Shown here in pieces: positions 24,668 through 31,865 of a stretch of 42,572 nt of DNA. Position 1 is the stretch's first letter; every line of letters starts with the position of its first letter. The notes under the pieces are model-generated. The model was given only the letters and a program-made list of their open reading frames with translations. It did no database searches and was not told the DNA's origin. Source of the DNA: Paracoccus litorisediminis (lineage in GTDB: Bacteria > Pseudomonadota > Alphaproteobacteria > Rhodobacterales > Rhodobacteraceae); the NCBI RefSeq assembly GCF_009711205.1, contig NZ_WMIG01000027.1:1-42572 (forward strand). The letters run 5' to 3'. A program made the position numbers and the translations under genes.

Positions 24668-24919
24668 TCAGTCGTAAATCCCGCCACGCGGGCCAATTTC
24701 CAGAACGGCCAGGACGTTGCCCTGGTCGTCCATGATGACACGCCAGTCACCCACCCGCAGCCTGATGCCCTCGCGTCCTTTCAGCGCCTTCACGTTATTC
24801 GCCTGCGAAGCAGGGTCGGCAGCGTATTCGGCGATCTTCTCACGGACGCGGACAGCCATATTGCGCGGCATCCGGATCAGGGCTTTCAGGGCTGCTTTGG
24901 TGTAGGTGATCTGCTTCAT
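24668..24919 (-). CDS. RelE/ParE-family toxin
   Basis: 83 residues. The sequence has the compact RelE fold pattern: MKQITYTKAALKALIRMPRN, an Arg-rich helix (VREKIAEYAADPASQANNVK), then LKGREGIRLRVGDWRVIMDD and VLAVLEIGPRGGIYD. The late basic residues (RLRVGDWR, PRGGIYD) are where mRNA-cleaving RelE toxins hold catalytic Arg/Tyr. It probably cleaves mRNA at the ribosome when not bound by the adjacent antitoxin. First gene of the pair. Confidence 0.92.
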   Translation of the reverse strand: MKQITYTKAALKALIRMPRNMAVRVREKIAEYAADPASQANNVKALKGREGIRLRVGDWRVIMDDQGNVLAVLEIGPRGGIYD

Positions 24920-24924
24920 GAGCT

Positions 24925-24947
24925 ATGTGTAGCTCATAGCTACACAT
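24925..24947. promoter_or_regulatory. Operator palindrome of the RelE-type module
   Basis: ATGTGTAGCT-CAT-AGCTACACAT: ten-base perfect arms with a three-base centre, five bases upstream of the toxin start. A TTGACT box lies just upstream on the coding strand (near 24951-24956). Autorepression by the toxin-antitoxin complex is the expected role. Confidence 0.7.
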
Positions 24948-25096
24948 GTAGTCAAGAGTTACACAACCTGACTATTGCCTGATCCGCTTACATTTCCCTT
25001 CCCATCCGCTCGACCGCTTCCCGAGCGGGGAACACTGGCCGCTTTCACAACGCATGGTTCGGGCTTCCGAAAATCAGGGGCGCAGATCAGCCAGCT

Positions 25097-25303
25097 TCAG
25101 CGAATCCACCGAGCTTGGGTGACATCTCGCTTTCTGGCTTCGTTCAAGAGCCAGTTTACCGCCTCGGTTAGATCATTGACCTGCTGTTGTAGTTGTTCGT
25201 TCTGCTTTTGCAGGACGCTGTGATAGGAGATATGCTCGCCCGCACGTTCGCGATATGCGGGTTTGGGCAGCTGCCGCCTCAGAAGGTTTTCAGGGACGCT
25301 CAT
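25097..25303 (-). CDS. Small coiled-coil protein, unknown
   Basis: 68 residues from the ATG at 25303 (MSVPENLLRRQLPKPAYRER), with AAGGTGAG upstream; the open frame goes further up but without a start signal. The second half (VLQKQNEQLQQQVNDLTEAV, NWLLNEARKRD) is a clear leucine/asparagine heptad coiled coil, so it probably forms a dimer or binds a helical partner. No family recognised. It neighbours another small unknown gene and a phage terminase remnant, so a phage or plasmid accessory role is possible. Confidence 0.45.
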   Translation of the reverse strand: MSVPENLLRRQLPKPAYRERAGEHISYHSVLQKQNEQLQQQVNDLTEAVNWLLNEARKRDVTQARWIR

Positions 25304-25374
25304 TCTACTCACCTTTCCATCTGGATGAGCCGAGTGTGCCTCAAAAAGGTTGCCGGCGCATATCCGCGCGAAAT

Positions 25375-25626
25375 TCATGACGCCGGTGGGATGAGCACGC
25401 CCCAGCGAGGGTTCCACTTGGCCCCTTGGTGAAGGTAGGCCCCGCGCCGGCAATGAAGCCATCGAAGGGGGCTGGTAAACCCCTGCTCGCGATCCGCTGC
25501 GGGCTTCGTTCCTCCGTGGGCCGCCCAATTATAACGGACGGTGATGGTGCCGTTCGAAAACACCTCAAGACAGGTCATGTCGGGTGGAATGTCGTTCAGG
25601 TCACGGATCTGTTCGAACTTCAGCAT
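25375..25626 (-). CDS. Small hypothetical protein
   Basis: 83 residues from the ATG at 25626, which follows a strong AGGAGGAG ribosome site. The product starts MLKFEQIRDLNDIPPDMTCL and continues EVFSNGTITVRYNWAAHGGT; the C-terminal part is rich in Trp and Arg (SPLRWLHCRRGAYLHQGAKW) and may be out of its original frame. Not recognised. The ribosome site and the balanced first half support a real gene start, and the 3' part may be altered. Confidence 0.4.
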   Translation of the reverse strand: MLKFEQIRDLNDIPPDMTCLEVFSNGTITVRYNWAAHGGTKPAADREQGFTSPLRWLHCRRGAYLHQGAKWNPRWGVLIPPAS

Positions 25627-25718
25627 TTGCTCCTCCTCGTGCTGAACGACCAGCTTGCCGCCGCTCGGGTTCCCAAAGCAATACAGCATCGCGACGCATC
25701 TAAACTTCGAGGCCGGGC

Positions 25719-25840
25719 ATGGCAAAGCAGCGCGACCTAACCCCCAAACAACAGTTGTTCGTTCAGGAATACTGAAGGACTTGAACGCTGCCGCTGCCGC
25801 GCGCCGGGCAGGATATCTCGGGGCGATCCTCGCCAAGTAG
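25719..25840 (+). pseudogene. Phage terminase small-subunit remnant
   Basis: From the ATG at 25719 the frame reads MAKQRDLTPKQQLFVQEY then stops. The next frame carries on as LKDLNAAAAARRAGYLGAIL. Joined, this is the N-terminal HTH signature of terminase small subunits (LTPKQQxFVxEYLxDLNAxxAAxRAGY). One frameshift at about 25775 and loss of the rest of the gene leave a relic of a prophage or phage-like element. The gene would normally begin the packaging module of a tailed phage; no other phage gene is recognisable nearby. Confidence 0.75.
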
Positions 25841-26033
25841 GGCATCAAGTAGACCGCGAGGCCGGGCTCGGAATTGATCAGCGATAGCCTGACAAGAAAC
25901 GGGAGAATGATGCCCCCACACAGTCACTTGCTTGCCATTGCTTTCCGAATGCTCTTTGCGGAGTGATAAATTATGGGTGACCAGCCTACCAGCTATGGCG
26001 TGGGATGGGCATCTCATGGACCACCGCAGGAGA

Positions 26034-26176
26034 CGCTTAGCAATCGGCTCATGGATCGAGGATTACAACGACAACCACCCGCACTCAGGGCTGAAGATGC
26101 GCTCGCCCCGCGAGTTCATCGCAGCTGAAACCGCAACCGCCTGAGTGTCCGGCGAAACGGGGGCAAGACCAGTCGG
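26034..26176 (+). mobile_element. 3' end of an IS3-family element (OrfB tail)
   Basis: The frame ending at 26144 reads RLAIGSWIEDYNDNHPHSGL then KMRSPREFIAAETATA, the C-terminus of IS3-family OrfB transposases (motif W-x-x-x-YNxxxPHSxLxxxxPxEF). The following GTGTCCGGCGAAACGGGGGC is in the position of the right terminal repeat. The DDE core is absent. Another IS3-family remnant, with OrfA and the OrfB start, lies at 41738-42000 on the same strand, but whether the two derive from one element cannot be told. Confidence 0.75.
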
Positions 26177-26195
26177 GGCTTACCTGTCCCCTACC

Positions 26196-26441
26196 CTAGC
26201 AATCTTTATCCTCGTCCGCTGCCAATGCACCCCAAGGCTCGTCCGCGTCAAAATTCCCCAGATAATATAAAAATTCCATTGGCTTAACAGAGATTTCATA
26301 TTTGATCGACGGCGGGATCGTTTGGAGGATGAGGAATATGGATGCGCTCAAATTGATGATGATGAGCCACTTCATATCTCGCACCCGCACACTTTGATAA
26401 ACATTTAACGAATACGCAGGTGTATAGCGGATTTTCATCAC
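26196..26441 (-). CDS. Possible small membrane protein
   Basis: 81 codons from an ATG at 26441 preceded by AGGA. A single hydrophobic segment, MKWLIIINLSASIFLILQTI, lies in the middle, and the C-terminus is acidic (FDADEPWGALAADEDKDC). The composition is AT-richer than the surrounding backbone. No family recognised; a small inner-membrane protein is possible, but chance cannot be excluded. Confidence 0.35.
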   Translation of the reverse strand: MMKIRYTPAYSLNVYQSVRVRDMKWLIIINLSASIFLILQTIPPSIKYEISVKPMEFLYYLGNFDADEPWGALAADEDKDC

Positions 26442-26534
26442 ATCCTAAAGCTGTGTTATGGGTTAATTCCCCATGTCAGTCGGGCCCGTGAGGCTAATCG
26501 CGGATGTGGAGGGCGACAAAGATACCAGTTAGCT

Positions 26535-26668
26535 AGCGGATAGCTTATCGTTACTAGATAGCTTTCTGATAGCGTTCAGAGAGGCCAGCAATAGCTGAAT
26601 CTTTCTCATTATCGAGATCTGATAGCTACCAGATAGCGAAGAGTTAACTAGTAGCTATCGGATAGCGT
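26535..26668. promoter_or_regulatory. Candidate par centromere: GATAGC repeats
   Basis: GATAGC occurs at 26539, 26557, 26568, 26621, 26632 and 26661, with an inverted GCTATC at 26653. Two pairs are spaced by 11 bases, one helical turn. The array ends about 55 bases before the short parA gene, where type Ib partition systems have their centromere and autoregulated promoter. Confidence 0.65.
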
Positions 26669-26722
26669 CTTGTCAGAATCAGTGCTTTTAGGCTTCCTGT
26701 AGAAAAAGAGCAGGGACAGGAC

Positions 26723-27394
26723 ATGCCAGTAATCAGCTTTGCGAACCCCAAGGGCGGGGCCGGGAAGACCACAACCGCCCTCTTGGCGGCGACACAGCTT
26801 GCCGAGGCAGGCGCTTCCGTCGCCATCATCGATGCCGACCCGGAGCGCTGGATTTCGCAATGGGGCGCGCTGCCGGGCAAACCGGACGCGGTGCGCATCA
26901 TCAGCGACGTCACCGAAGACACCATTGTTGATGTCATCGAGCGCGAAGCCGCCCAGGCGCAATTCGTCATCGTGGACCTTGAGGGCACAGCATCATTGAT
27001 GGTGGCAAACGCTATTGGCATGTCGGATTTCGTGACGATCCCGCTGCAGGGGTCGAGCATGGACGCGAAGGGTGGGGCTAAGGTGCTGAAGCTGATCGCC
27101 TCGCAGGCAAAGCTGGCACGTCGCACGATCCCCCACGCTGTCGTGCTGACCAGGACCAGCGCCGCCGTTCGGTCGCGCAGTCTGAAGAACGTCACCAGCG
27201 AGCTTGAGGAAGCGGGCATCCCGGTTTTCGAGACGGCTATCGTCGAGCGCGCAGCCTATCGCGACCTGTTCGACTTCGGCGGCACGCTATCTGGCCTCGA
27301 TGGCGCGCAGACCAGCAACATTCAGAAGGCCATCGACAATGCGCGCGATTTTGCGGGCGAGCTGGTCGCGAAGATCCGCGAGGTGTCCGCATGA
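26723..27394 (+). CDS. parA: Short ParA-type partition ATPase (type Ib/VirC1-like)
   Basis: 223 residues, without the N-terminal DNA-binding domain of large ParA proteins. Deviant Walker A is NPKGGAGKTTTALLAA, then VAIIDADPERWISQW and Walker B FVIVDLEGTASLMV. The C-terminus (IPVFETAIVERAAYRDLFDF) is shared with the VirC1-like fragment at the start of the window. It overlaps the next gene by four bases (ATGA) and is preceded by a GATAGC repeat array, the layout of type Ib partition loci, where the small partner binds the repeats. Confidence 0.9.
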   Translation: MPVISFANPKGGAGKTTTALLAATQLAEAGASVAIIDADPERWISQWGALPGKPDAVRIISDVTEDTIVDVIEREAAQAQFVIVDLEGTASLMVANAIGMSDFVTIPLQGSSMDAKGGAKVLKLIASQAKLARRTIPHAVVLTRTSAAVRSRSLKNVTSELEEAGIPVFETAIVERAAYRDLFDFGGTLSGLDGAQTSNIQKAIDNARDFAGELVAKIREVSA

Positions 27395-27714
27395 CCGGCA
27401 CGCGCGCCAAGATCGGCTTCGGTGATGCTCTCGGGGATCTGGGCAACTTCATGCCATCCAGCCCGGCAAAGTCTGTGCCAGCGCCAGAGGCAGCCGCACA
27501 GGCCGGGTTTATGCGCCGGGAGCCTGTACCGATACCTGCGCCGCAGAAGCAGCAACGGCGGCGCAGGACGGGCCGCAATGCCCAGATCAACATCAAGGCC
27601 ACGCCAGAGACGCTTGAGGCATTCTATACCGCAGTCGATGCAATGGGCTGCGGGGTAGGGGAGGCGTTCGAGATGGCCGTCGAGCTGCTGCAGAAGAGGC
27701 TATCTGATGGATAA
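27391..27714 (+). CDS. Ribbon-helix-helix partner of the short ParA (ParB-like)
   Basis: 107 residues. The N-terminal ~60 residues are low-complexity with Pro and a basic patch (PAPQKQQRRRRTGRNAQ). The C-terminal part, QINIKATPETLEAFYTAVDA then MGCGVGEAFEMAVELLQKRL, is a ribbon-helix-helix domain: a beta strand followed by two helices. In type Ib partition systems such proteins bind direct repeats upstream of parA and stimulate the ATPase through their flexible N-terminus. The ATGA overlap with parA supports this pairing. Confidence 0.8.
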   Translation: MTGTRAKIGFGDALGDLGNFMPSSPAKSVPAPEAAAQAGFMRREPVPIPAPQKQQRRRRTGRNAQINIKATPETLEAFYTAVDAMGCGVGEAFEMAVELLQKRLSDG

Positions 27715-27717
27715 CTG

Positions 27718-27743
27718 ATACCTAACTGGTAGCTGTTAGGTAT
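27718..27743. terminator. Inverted repeat between convergent par and rep genes
   Basis: ATACCTAAC and GTTAGGTAT, exact nine-base arms round eight bases, three bases past the RHH gene stop. It may act as a terminator for the converging transcripts, though no long T-run follows; a protein-binding role is also possible. Confidence 0.5.
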
Positions 27744-27753
27744 TAATCGTTTC

Positions 27754-28782
27754 TCACGGCCGACCACGCTTCTCAAACCACTTCCGGCAGAAGCCCAGAA
27801 AGGCCATTTCCGGGTTGCGTGGGGTCTCGGTCGCCCAAGCCCTCCATTCACTTTCGATGTAGCGCACATCCCAGCCAGGCGCAGCCTCACGGGCCATGTC
27901 ATAGACCTCGGGGTCTAGGGTAGGGATGGCCGCTGCTACATCAATCGTTTCGGGTGCAATTGTGCCGCGGCTTCGCACCTGAAGAATGTCTGTCTCCGTA
28001 TCAAACCTGATTTCGTAGTCCGGCATATGGCTATGCTTCACATCTTCTTCGGCAATTGCAGAGACGAGGCGTCGAAACTCACGCTGCGAAGATCCTGACC
28101 CGCATTTCTTCTGCAGTGTCTCAAGGCTTATCCGCCATTCGCGCTGCCTTCCGCAGTGCTTCCGCGCCAGTTCATAAATTCGCCGTTCAAGCGGCTTGCG
28201 CAGACGGAAGTAATCGCGGCTGAGGGTCAGAACTTCCTGTGCCTTGATGGCGTTGAAAACCCAATCCGACAACTTGATTTCGACTTCCTGCATGCGGCCC
28301 TCGCGCGTCTCGCGCACGATACGCGCCCGCTCGATCAGGCCAAAGGTTTCAAACACTTCCTCGCCGCCGGTCGCAATGTTCGTTGAAATCCTCGTGCCAG
28401 CCAGGCGCTCCATAGCCGCCTTGAGAAGGTCATAGCCGCGCCCTGAAATCATTCGGTTGGTGGCCCTCAACAGGTCAGAGGCCTGAAATTTGACGATCTG
28501 CTGTGGCTCTCGACCCTCGTTCATGCCCCTAATGATCTGGCTGATACAGAAGATCAGAACATCGCGGTCATGGACCGTCGCAAGCCCATCCACCGATGGC
28601 TTGACCTCGACCTTGATTCCGTTGTGCTCATAGACCCGCGGGCGGGTGTCCGGCTTGGTCGAGAGCGAGAAGATTGGATGCTCCATCGAGCCGATATCAC
28701 CCTTCGGCGCGGCGTCGAGGATGTCGCACACGAAGAAATCCCCTTGCGGGTGTCGGTCGGGCAGTAGGGGATACTCAGCCAT
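27754..28782 (-). CDS. repA: Plasmid replication initiator RepA (RPA family)
   Basis: 342 residues. The sequence is the replication initiator protein A family (PF10134): HPIFSLSTKPDTRPRVYEHN, DRDVLIFCISQIIRGMNEGR, VKFQASDLLRATNRMISGRG YDLLK, IKLSDWVFNAIKAQEVLTLS and FRLRKPLERRIYELARKHCG. Members start replication from iterons in many alphaproteobacterial plasmids. The gene reads away from the iteron array that begins 10 bases upstream of its start, so RepA probably represses its own promoter. This replicon is distinct from the repABC operon in the same window. Confidence 0.92.
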   Translation of the reverse strand: MAEYPLLPDRHPQGDFFVCDILDAAPKGDIGSMEHPIFSLSTKPDTRPRVYEHNGIKVEVKPSVDGLATVHDRDVLIFCISQIIRGMNEGREPQQIVKFQASDLLRATNRMISGRGYDLLKAAMERLAGTRISTNIATGGEEVFETFGLIERARIVRETREGRMQEVEIKLSDWVFNAIKAQEVLTLSRDYFRLRKPLERRIYELARKHCGRQREWRISLETLQKKCGSGSSQREFRRLVSAIAEEDVKHSHMPDYEIRFDTETDILQVRSRGTIAPETIDVAAAIPTLDPEVYDMAREAAPGWDVRYIESEWRAWATETPRNPEMAFLGFCRKWFEKRGRP

Positions 28783-28789
28783 TCTCGCC

Positions 28790-29012
28790 TACGTCACTTC
28801 ACACACACGCAAGCATACAACGTCACTTCACACACGCAAGCAAGAAAAACGTCACTTCACACACGCAGAATCACCACTTTGCCCACGCCGAAACGTCACT
28901 TTACACACAGATCATGACAGCAAGTGATTGTTATAATTTGGTAAAATAGCTGTCGCGAAGACCGTAACACAGATTCTAACACCTATATAACACCCTGAAC
29001 CTGTGGATAAGT
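28790..29012. other. Replication origin with iterons and DnaA box
   Basis: Iterons with consensus CGTCACTTCACACACGCA start at 28792, 28821 and 28850 (29-base spacing), followed by a degenerate copy near 28872 and a fifth at 28894 (22-base spacing). Next comes an AT-rich stretch (28925-28990) and a perfect DnaA box, TGTGGATAA (complement TTATCCACA), at 29002-29010. This is the full set expected of an iteron origin served by the adjacent RPA initiator. Confidence 0.9.
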
Positions 29013-29014
29013 CC

Positions 29015-29479
29015 TCAACTCCCGATCATCATGGCGGTGACCGCGGCCATTCCGATCCCTGCCCCCATGGCTCCGATCCAGACCCAGCGCCGCTGAAGTC
29101 GCCATCTCTTTGAGGCGACCAGCTCATTACGCAGATACTCCAGAACCTGGTGTTCGGCGGCTTCCAGTTCCTGCAACCGGGTCTTGGTGTCAGCGAGGCT
29201 CTTGCGCAGAAGCACCGCGCTGTCGGCAAAGTGGGTGAGCACTGGATCGAGGATCTGGGCAACTTCATCGCCGATCAATTGCCCAGAGCGCTGCGGGTCG
29301 TTCTGAGCCTTGACCGAGACTGCGGCATCGCGGGTTTCCGCCACGAGCGCCAGCAGGGCATCAATCCTTTCACCCTGATGATCGAGGCGGCCGGACATGC
29401 CGGCGACGACTTCGCCGAGCAAAGCGACCATCTCGCGCAATTCCGGATCACGCTGCAGGGCAGGGGGCATCGGGGCCAT
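29015..29479 (-). CDS. Membrane-anchored coiled-coil mobilisation accessory protein
   Basis: 154 residues from the ATG at 29479 with AGGAG upstream; a GTG at 29509 overlapping the coupling-protein stop is an alternative. The chain has two helical coiled-coil stretches (MVALLGEVVAGMSGRLDHQG; SLADTKTRLQELEAAEHQVL) and one C-terminal membrane segment (WVWIGAMGAGIGMAAVTAMM). It directly follows the coupling-protein gene. MOBQ plasmids often encode a membrane-bound MobB/MbeB-like helper near the mobilisation genes that stabilises the relaxosome; a similar role is an inference. No named family recognised. Confidence 0.65.
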   Translation of the reverse strand: MAPMPPALQRDPELREMVALLGEVVAGMSGRLDHQGERIDALLALVAETRDAAVSVKAQNDPQRSGQLIGDEVAQILDPVLTHFADSAVLLRKSLADTKTRLQELEAAEHQVLEYLRNELVASKRWRLQRRWVWIGAMGAGIGMAAVTAMMIGS

Positions 29480-29505
29480 ATCGGCTTCTCCTGTCGGTGC
29501 TTGGA

Positions 29506-31257
29506 TCACGGCTGCGGCTCGAACAGGCCGCTGAACTCGGGATCGGCGTAGTAGCGCAGCTTGCGGGCGGCGGTGATGGGCTGGCTCTGGATGCGCAGCA
29601 GCTGGGCTTCGGGCGGCAGCTGCATGATCTCGTCCGGGGTCAGCAGGTCGCGGCCAGTGACGCTGGTGGTCAGGCTGTCGAGCTCACCCGGCTTCTGACT
29701 GACGCTGCGATAGGCGGTGGTTTCCTGGCCGATGCTCTGGCTCAGCCATCTGGCGGTCTCGAGATCATTGACCCCGAAGACCTGCTGCACCCCGGCATTG
29801 GCAATGAAGGTGCTGGCCCGGGTGCCGTAGAGGTCCTTGAGCTGGCTCATGTCCTGCAGGATCGGCCAGAGCTGGATGCCATAGCCGGCCATCAGCCCCA
29901 TGGCCCGCTCCACCGCCTCCAGCCGTCCCAAGGCCGCGAACTCATCGAGCAGGAACAGGGTCGGGGTTGGGAGTGGAGCACAGAGCCGCTGAGTGGGTCG
30001 CTGAACGGCTGTCTCCGGATTGTGGCTGGCAAGCGGCGCGGAGGCTGGAGCGGCCTCTCTGCGCGGCTCTGAGGCGCTCTGTGCATTGGTCAGGGTCTCG
30101 GCATCGCGGGCAATGTCCTGCAGCGCCTCGGAGACCAGCAGGCGCAGCCAGCGGCTATAGGCATCGAGCCGGTTCGGCGGCAGCACCAGGAAGATGGTGG
30201 TGACCTCGTGACGAAGTCCGGCAAAGCGCAGGTCCGAGTGGCCCATCGCCGCGGTGATCCGCGGGCTGTCGAGGAAATGGGTATGGCGCTGCGCATTGGA
30301 CAGCACCGAGGCGGCCTCGCGATCGGCCTTGCCAAGGAAACGGTTGGCGGCGCGGGCGATCAGCCCGTAGGCAGCGTCGCTCTGCTGCATCAGCTCGAGC
30401 AGCTCGCGGAAGCGTTCCGGGGGCAGGGTGAGATACTCCCGCAGCGCAGCGAGGCTGCGGCGCTCCGGGGTCTCGTGGCAGGCCACGAACATGATCAGCC
30501 CGGACAGCAAGGCCTTGGCTTCCTCGTTCCAATGCGCCTCGGAGACCTGACCCGGCGGATCCATGACCAGTGCTTCGGCCAGCGCCGCGGCATCCTCGCC
30601 GAGATCGGGGCTGTCGGGGGTCAGCCGGTCGAGCGGATTATAGGCGGCTGCCGGCAGGCCGGTGACGCCGAAGGGATCGAGGACATGGACGCTGCCGAAT
30701 TTTTGGCGCGCCCTGGCGGTGATGCGGGCATTCTCGCCCTTGGGGTCAATGACCAGCATGGAGCGGTTGGCGGTCAGCAGGTTCGGGATGATGGTTCCGA
30801 CACCCTTGCCGGCACGGGTCGGGGCAAGGGTGATCAGATGCGCGGGCCCGTCATAGCGCAAGAGCCGGCCGGTATCGGCATCGCGGCCGATCAGCAGCCC
30901 GTCGCCGCGCGCCAGCGCGGCGCGTTCGGCCTTCGAACTGAAACGGGCGGAACCATGGCTGGCGCGGCCCAGCCGGATGAAGAGAGGACTCAGGCCGCAA
31001 TATTGCGCCCAGAACGTCACCGCCAGCGCCCAGACCGGCAACAGCACCGACGCGAGGCCGATCCAGCCCAACACGGTCACCGGCCATTCGCCGCGCATCT
31101 CGCTGCCGCCCTCGATCAGACCGCGCAGCATGGCAAAGACGAAAAGCCCGACACCACCGCCGGCCCCCAGCGCGACGAGCAGCAGCAGGATCCAGATCGG
31201 CAGGGCGATGGCGAGTGCCCCGGCAGTGACCAGCAGTCGGAACAGCCGGCCGATCAC
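29506..31257 (-). CDS. traG: VirD4/TraG-type conjugative coupling protein
   Basis: 583 residues. Two membrane segments lie in the first ~90 residues (LPIWILLLLVALGAGGGVGL; WIGLASVLLPVWALAVTFW). Walker A is LAPTRAGKGVGTIIPNLL, followed by SMLVIDPKGENARITARARQ, and Walker B is LFLLDEFAALGRLEAVERAM, all standard for TraG/VirD4. A Pro/Ala-rich insert (about residues 390-425) precedes Walker B. The protein links the relaxosome to a type IV secretion channel. No mating-pair formation genes are in the window, so the plasmid may be mobilisable only, or those genes lie outside. The start overlaps the TraD-like gene by four bases. Confidence 0.93.
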   Translation of the reverse strand: MIGRLFRLLVTAGALAIALPIWILLLLVALGAGGGVGLFVFAMLRGLIEGGSEMRGEWPVTVLGWIGLASVLLPVWALAVTFWAQYCGLSPLFIRLGRASHGSARFSSKAERAALARGDGLLIGRDADTGRLLRYDGPAHLITLAPTRAGKGVGTIIPNLLTANRSMLVIDPKGENARITARARQKFGSVHVLDPFGVTGLPAAAYNPLDRLTPDSPDLGEDAAALAEALVMDPPGQVSEAHWNEEAKALLSGLIMFVACHETPERRSLAALREYLTLPPERFRELLELMQQSDAAYGLIARAANRFLGKADREAASVLSNAQRHTHFLDSPRITAAMGHSDLRFAGLRHEVTTIFLVLPPNRLDAYSRWLRLLVSEALQDIARDAETLTNAQSASEPRREAAPASAPLASHNPETAVQRPTQRLCAPLPTPTLFLLDEFAALGRLEAVERAMGLMAGYGIQLWPILQDMSQLKDLYGTRASTFIANAGVQQVFGVNDLETARWLSQSIGQETTAYRSVSQKPGELDSLTTSVTGRDLLTPDEIMQLPPEAQLLRIQSQPITAARKLRYYADPEFSGLFEPQP

Positions 31258-31736
31258 AAGCGGACTCCCGGACCTCGCCGGCTGTTGGTCTCTTCCGCCT
31301 GCCTGCGAAGTTCTTCCCGCAACCTGCGGTCGTCGTCGCTCACCGCCCCGACATCAGAAGGCGAAAGCGCTGCCATCGTTTCCGGGGAGGTCCTGTCGAT
31401 ATCGACCGCCTCGGGGAACGCACGCTCCCCGGCATCGGCACTGCCCGCCCGGGCAGATCCAGCTTCAGTCACAGGTGCCACGGCGGCGACCTTCACATCC
31501 CAGCCGTCGAAGGTCTTGCGGTCCTGGTCGCGGGGCAGGTTGCGGATCAGCCGGTCGAGCATAGCGGAGGCATGACTATCGCGGGTGGCGAGGTCGATCA
31601 GTGCCGCGCCGAGGATGACCTTGCGCCTTGTATCGAGCTTTCTTTCCTTTGCCGCTTCACGGTTCTTCAGCGCCTGCAATCGCGCCCGGGCCTGAGCATA
31701 GCGCTTCTCGGCACGTTCGAGCTCGGTCTCAGCCAT
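31254..31736 (-). CDS. TraD-like small conjugal transfer protein
   Basis: 160 residues from the ATG at 31736 with AAGGAG upstream. The N-terminal ~75 residues (LERAEKRYAQARARLQALKN, then RKLDTRRKVILGAALIDLAT) match the small TraD family of Ti/Sym plasmids (PF06412), whose hallmark is RKxDTRRKxxLG. The C-terminal half is an acidic, Ser/Ala-rich extension not present in the ~70-residue Agrobacterium TraD. Small TraD proteins are coded next to oriT and the relaxase and are thought to help assemble the relaxosome. The oriT lies about 90 bases upstream. Confidence 0.85.
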   Translation of the reverse strand: MAETELERAEKRYAQARARLQALKNREAAKERKLDTRRKVILGAALIDLATRDSHASAMLDRLIRNLPRDQDRKTFDGWDVKVAAVAPVTEAGSARAGSADAGERAFPEAVDIDRTSPETMAALSPSDVGAVSDDDRRLREELRRQAEETNSRRGPGVRL

Positions 31737-31799
31737 GAAATCTCCTTCCGGGTCAGAAACACCTTGGATTGAAAATGATCTTGAAGACGCAACCGCTAG

Positions 31800-31860
31800 C
31801 GCGTACCCGTGGGCCTGTAAAGGACAAGGGCGCACTTATGCAAACTTCCGCTCACCTGCG
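31800..31860. other. oriT with IncQ/Ti-type nic sequence
   Basis: On the minus strand the sequence CATAAGTGCGCCCTTG fits the Q-type nic pattern TAAnTGCGCCCT known from IncQ and Ti plasmids. By analogy the nick lies between 31831 and 31830 (TGCG|CCCT). An imperfect inverted repeat (CCGC-AGGTGA-GCGG, 31852-31865 region) flanks it. It lies between the divergent TraD-like and relaxase genes, where oriT is expected. Confidence 0.8.
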
Positions 31861-31865
31861 GTTCG

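Noticed and set aside
28790..28912. Repeats that resemble a CRISPR array
   Set aside because: Units are about 20 bases with gaps of only a few bases and lie between a RPA initiator and an AT-rich stretch with a DnaA box, so they are iterons.
30208..31575. Plus-strand open frame of 455 codons
   Set aside because: Antisense to the VirD4-type coupling protein and the TraD-like gene; low-complexity Gln/Arg/Gly composition and no family pattern.
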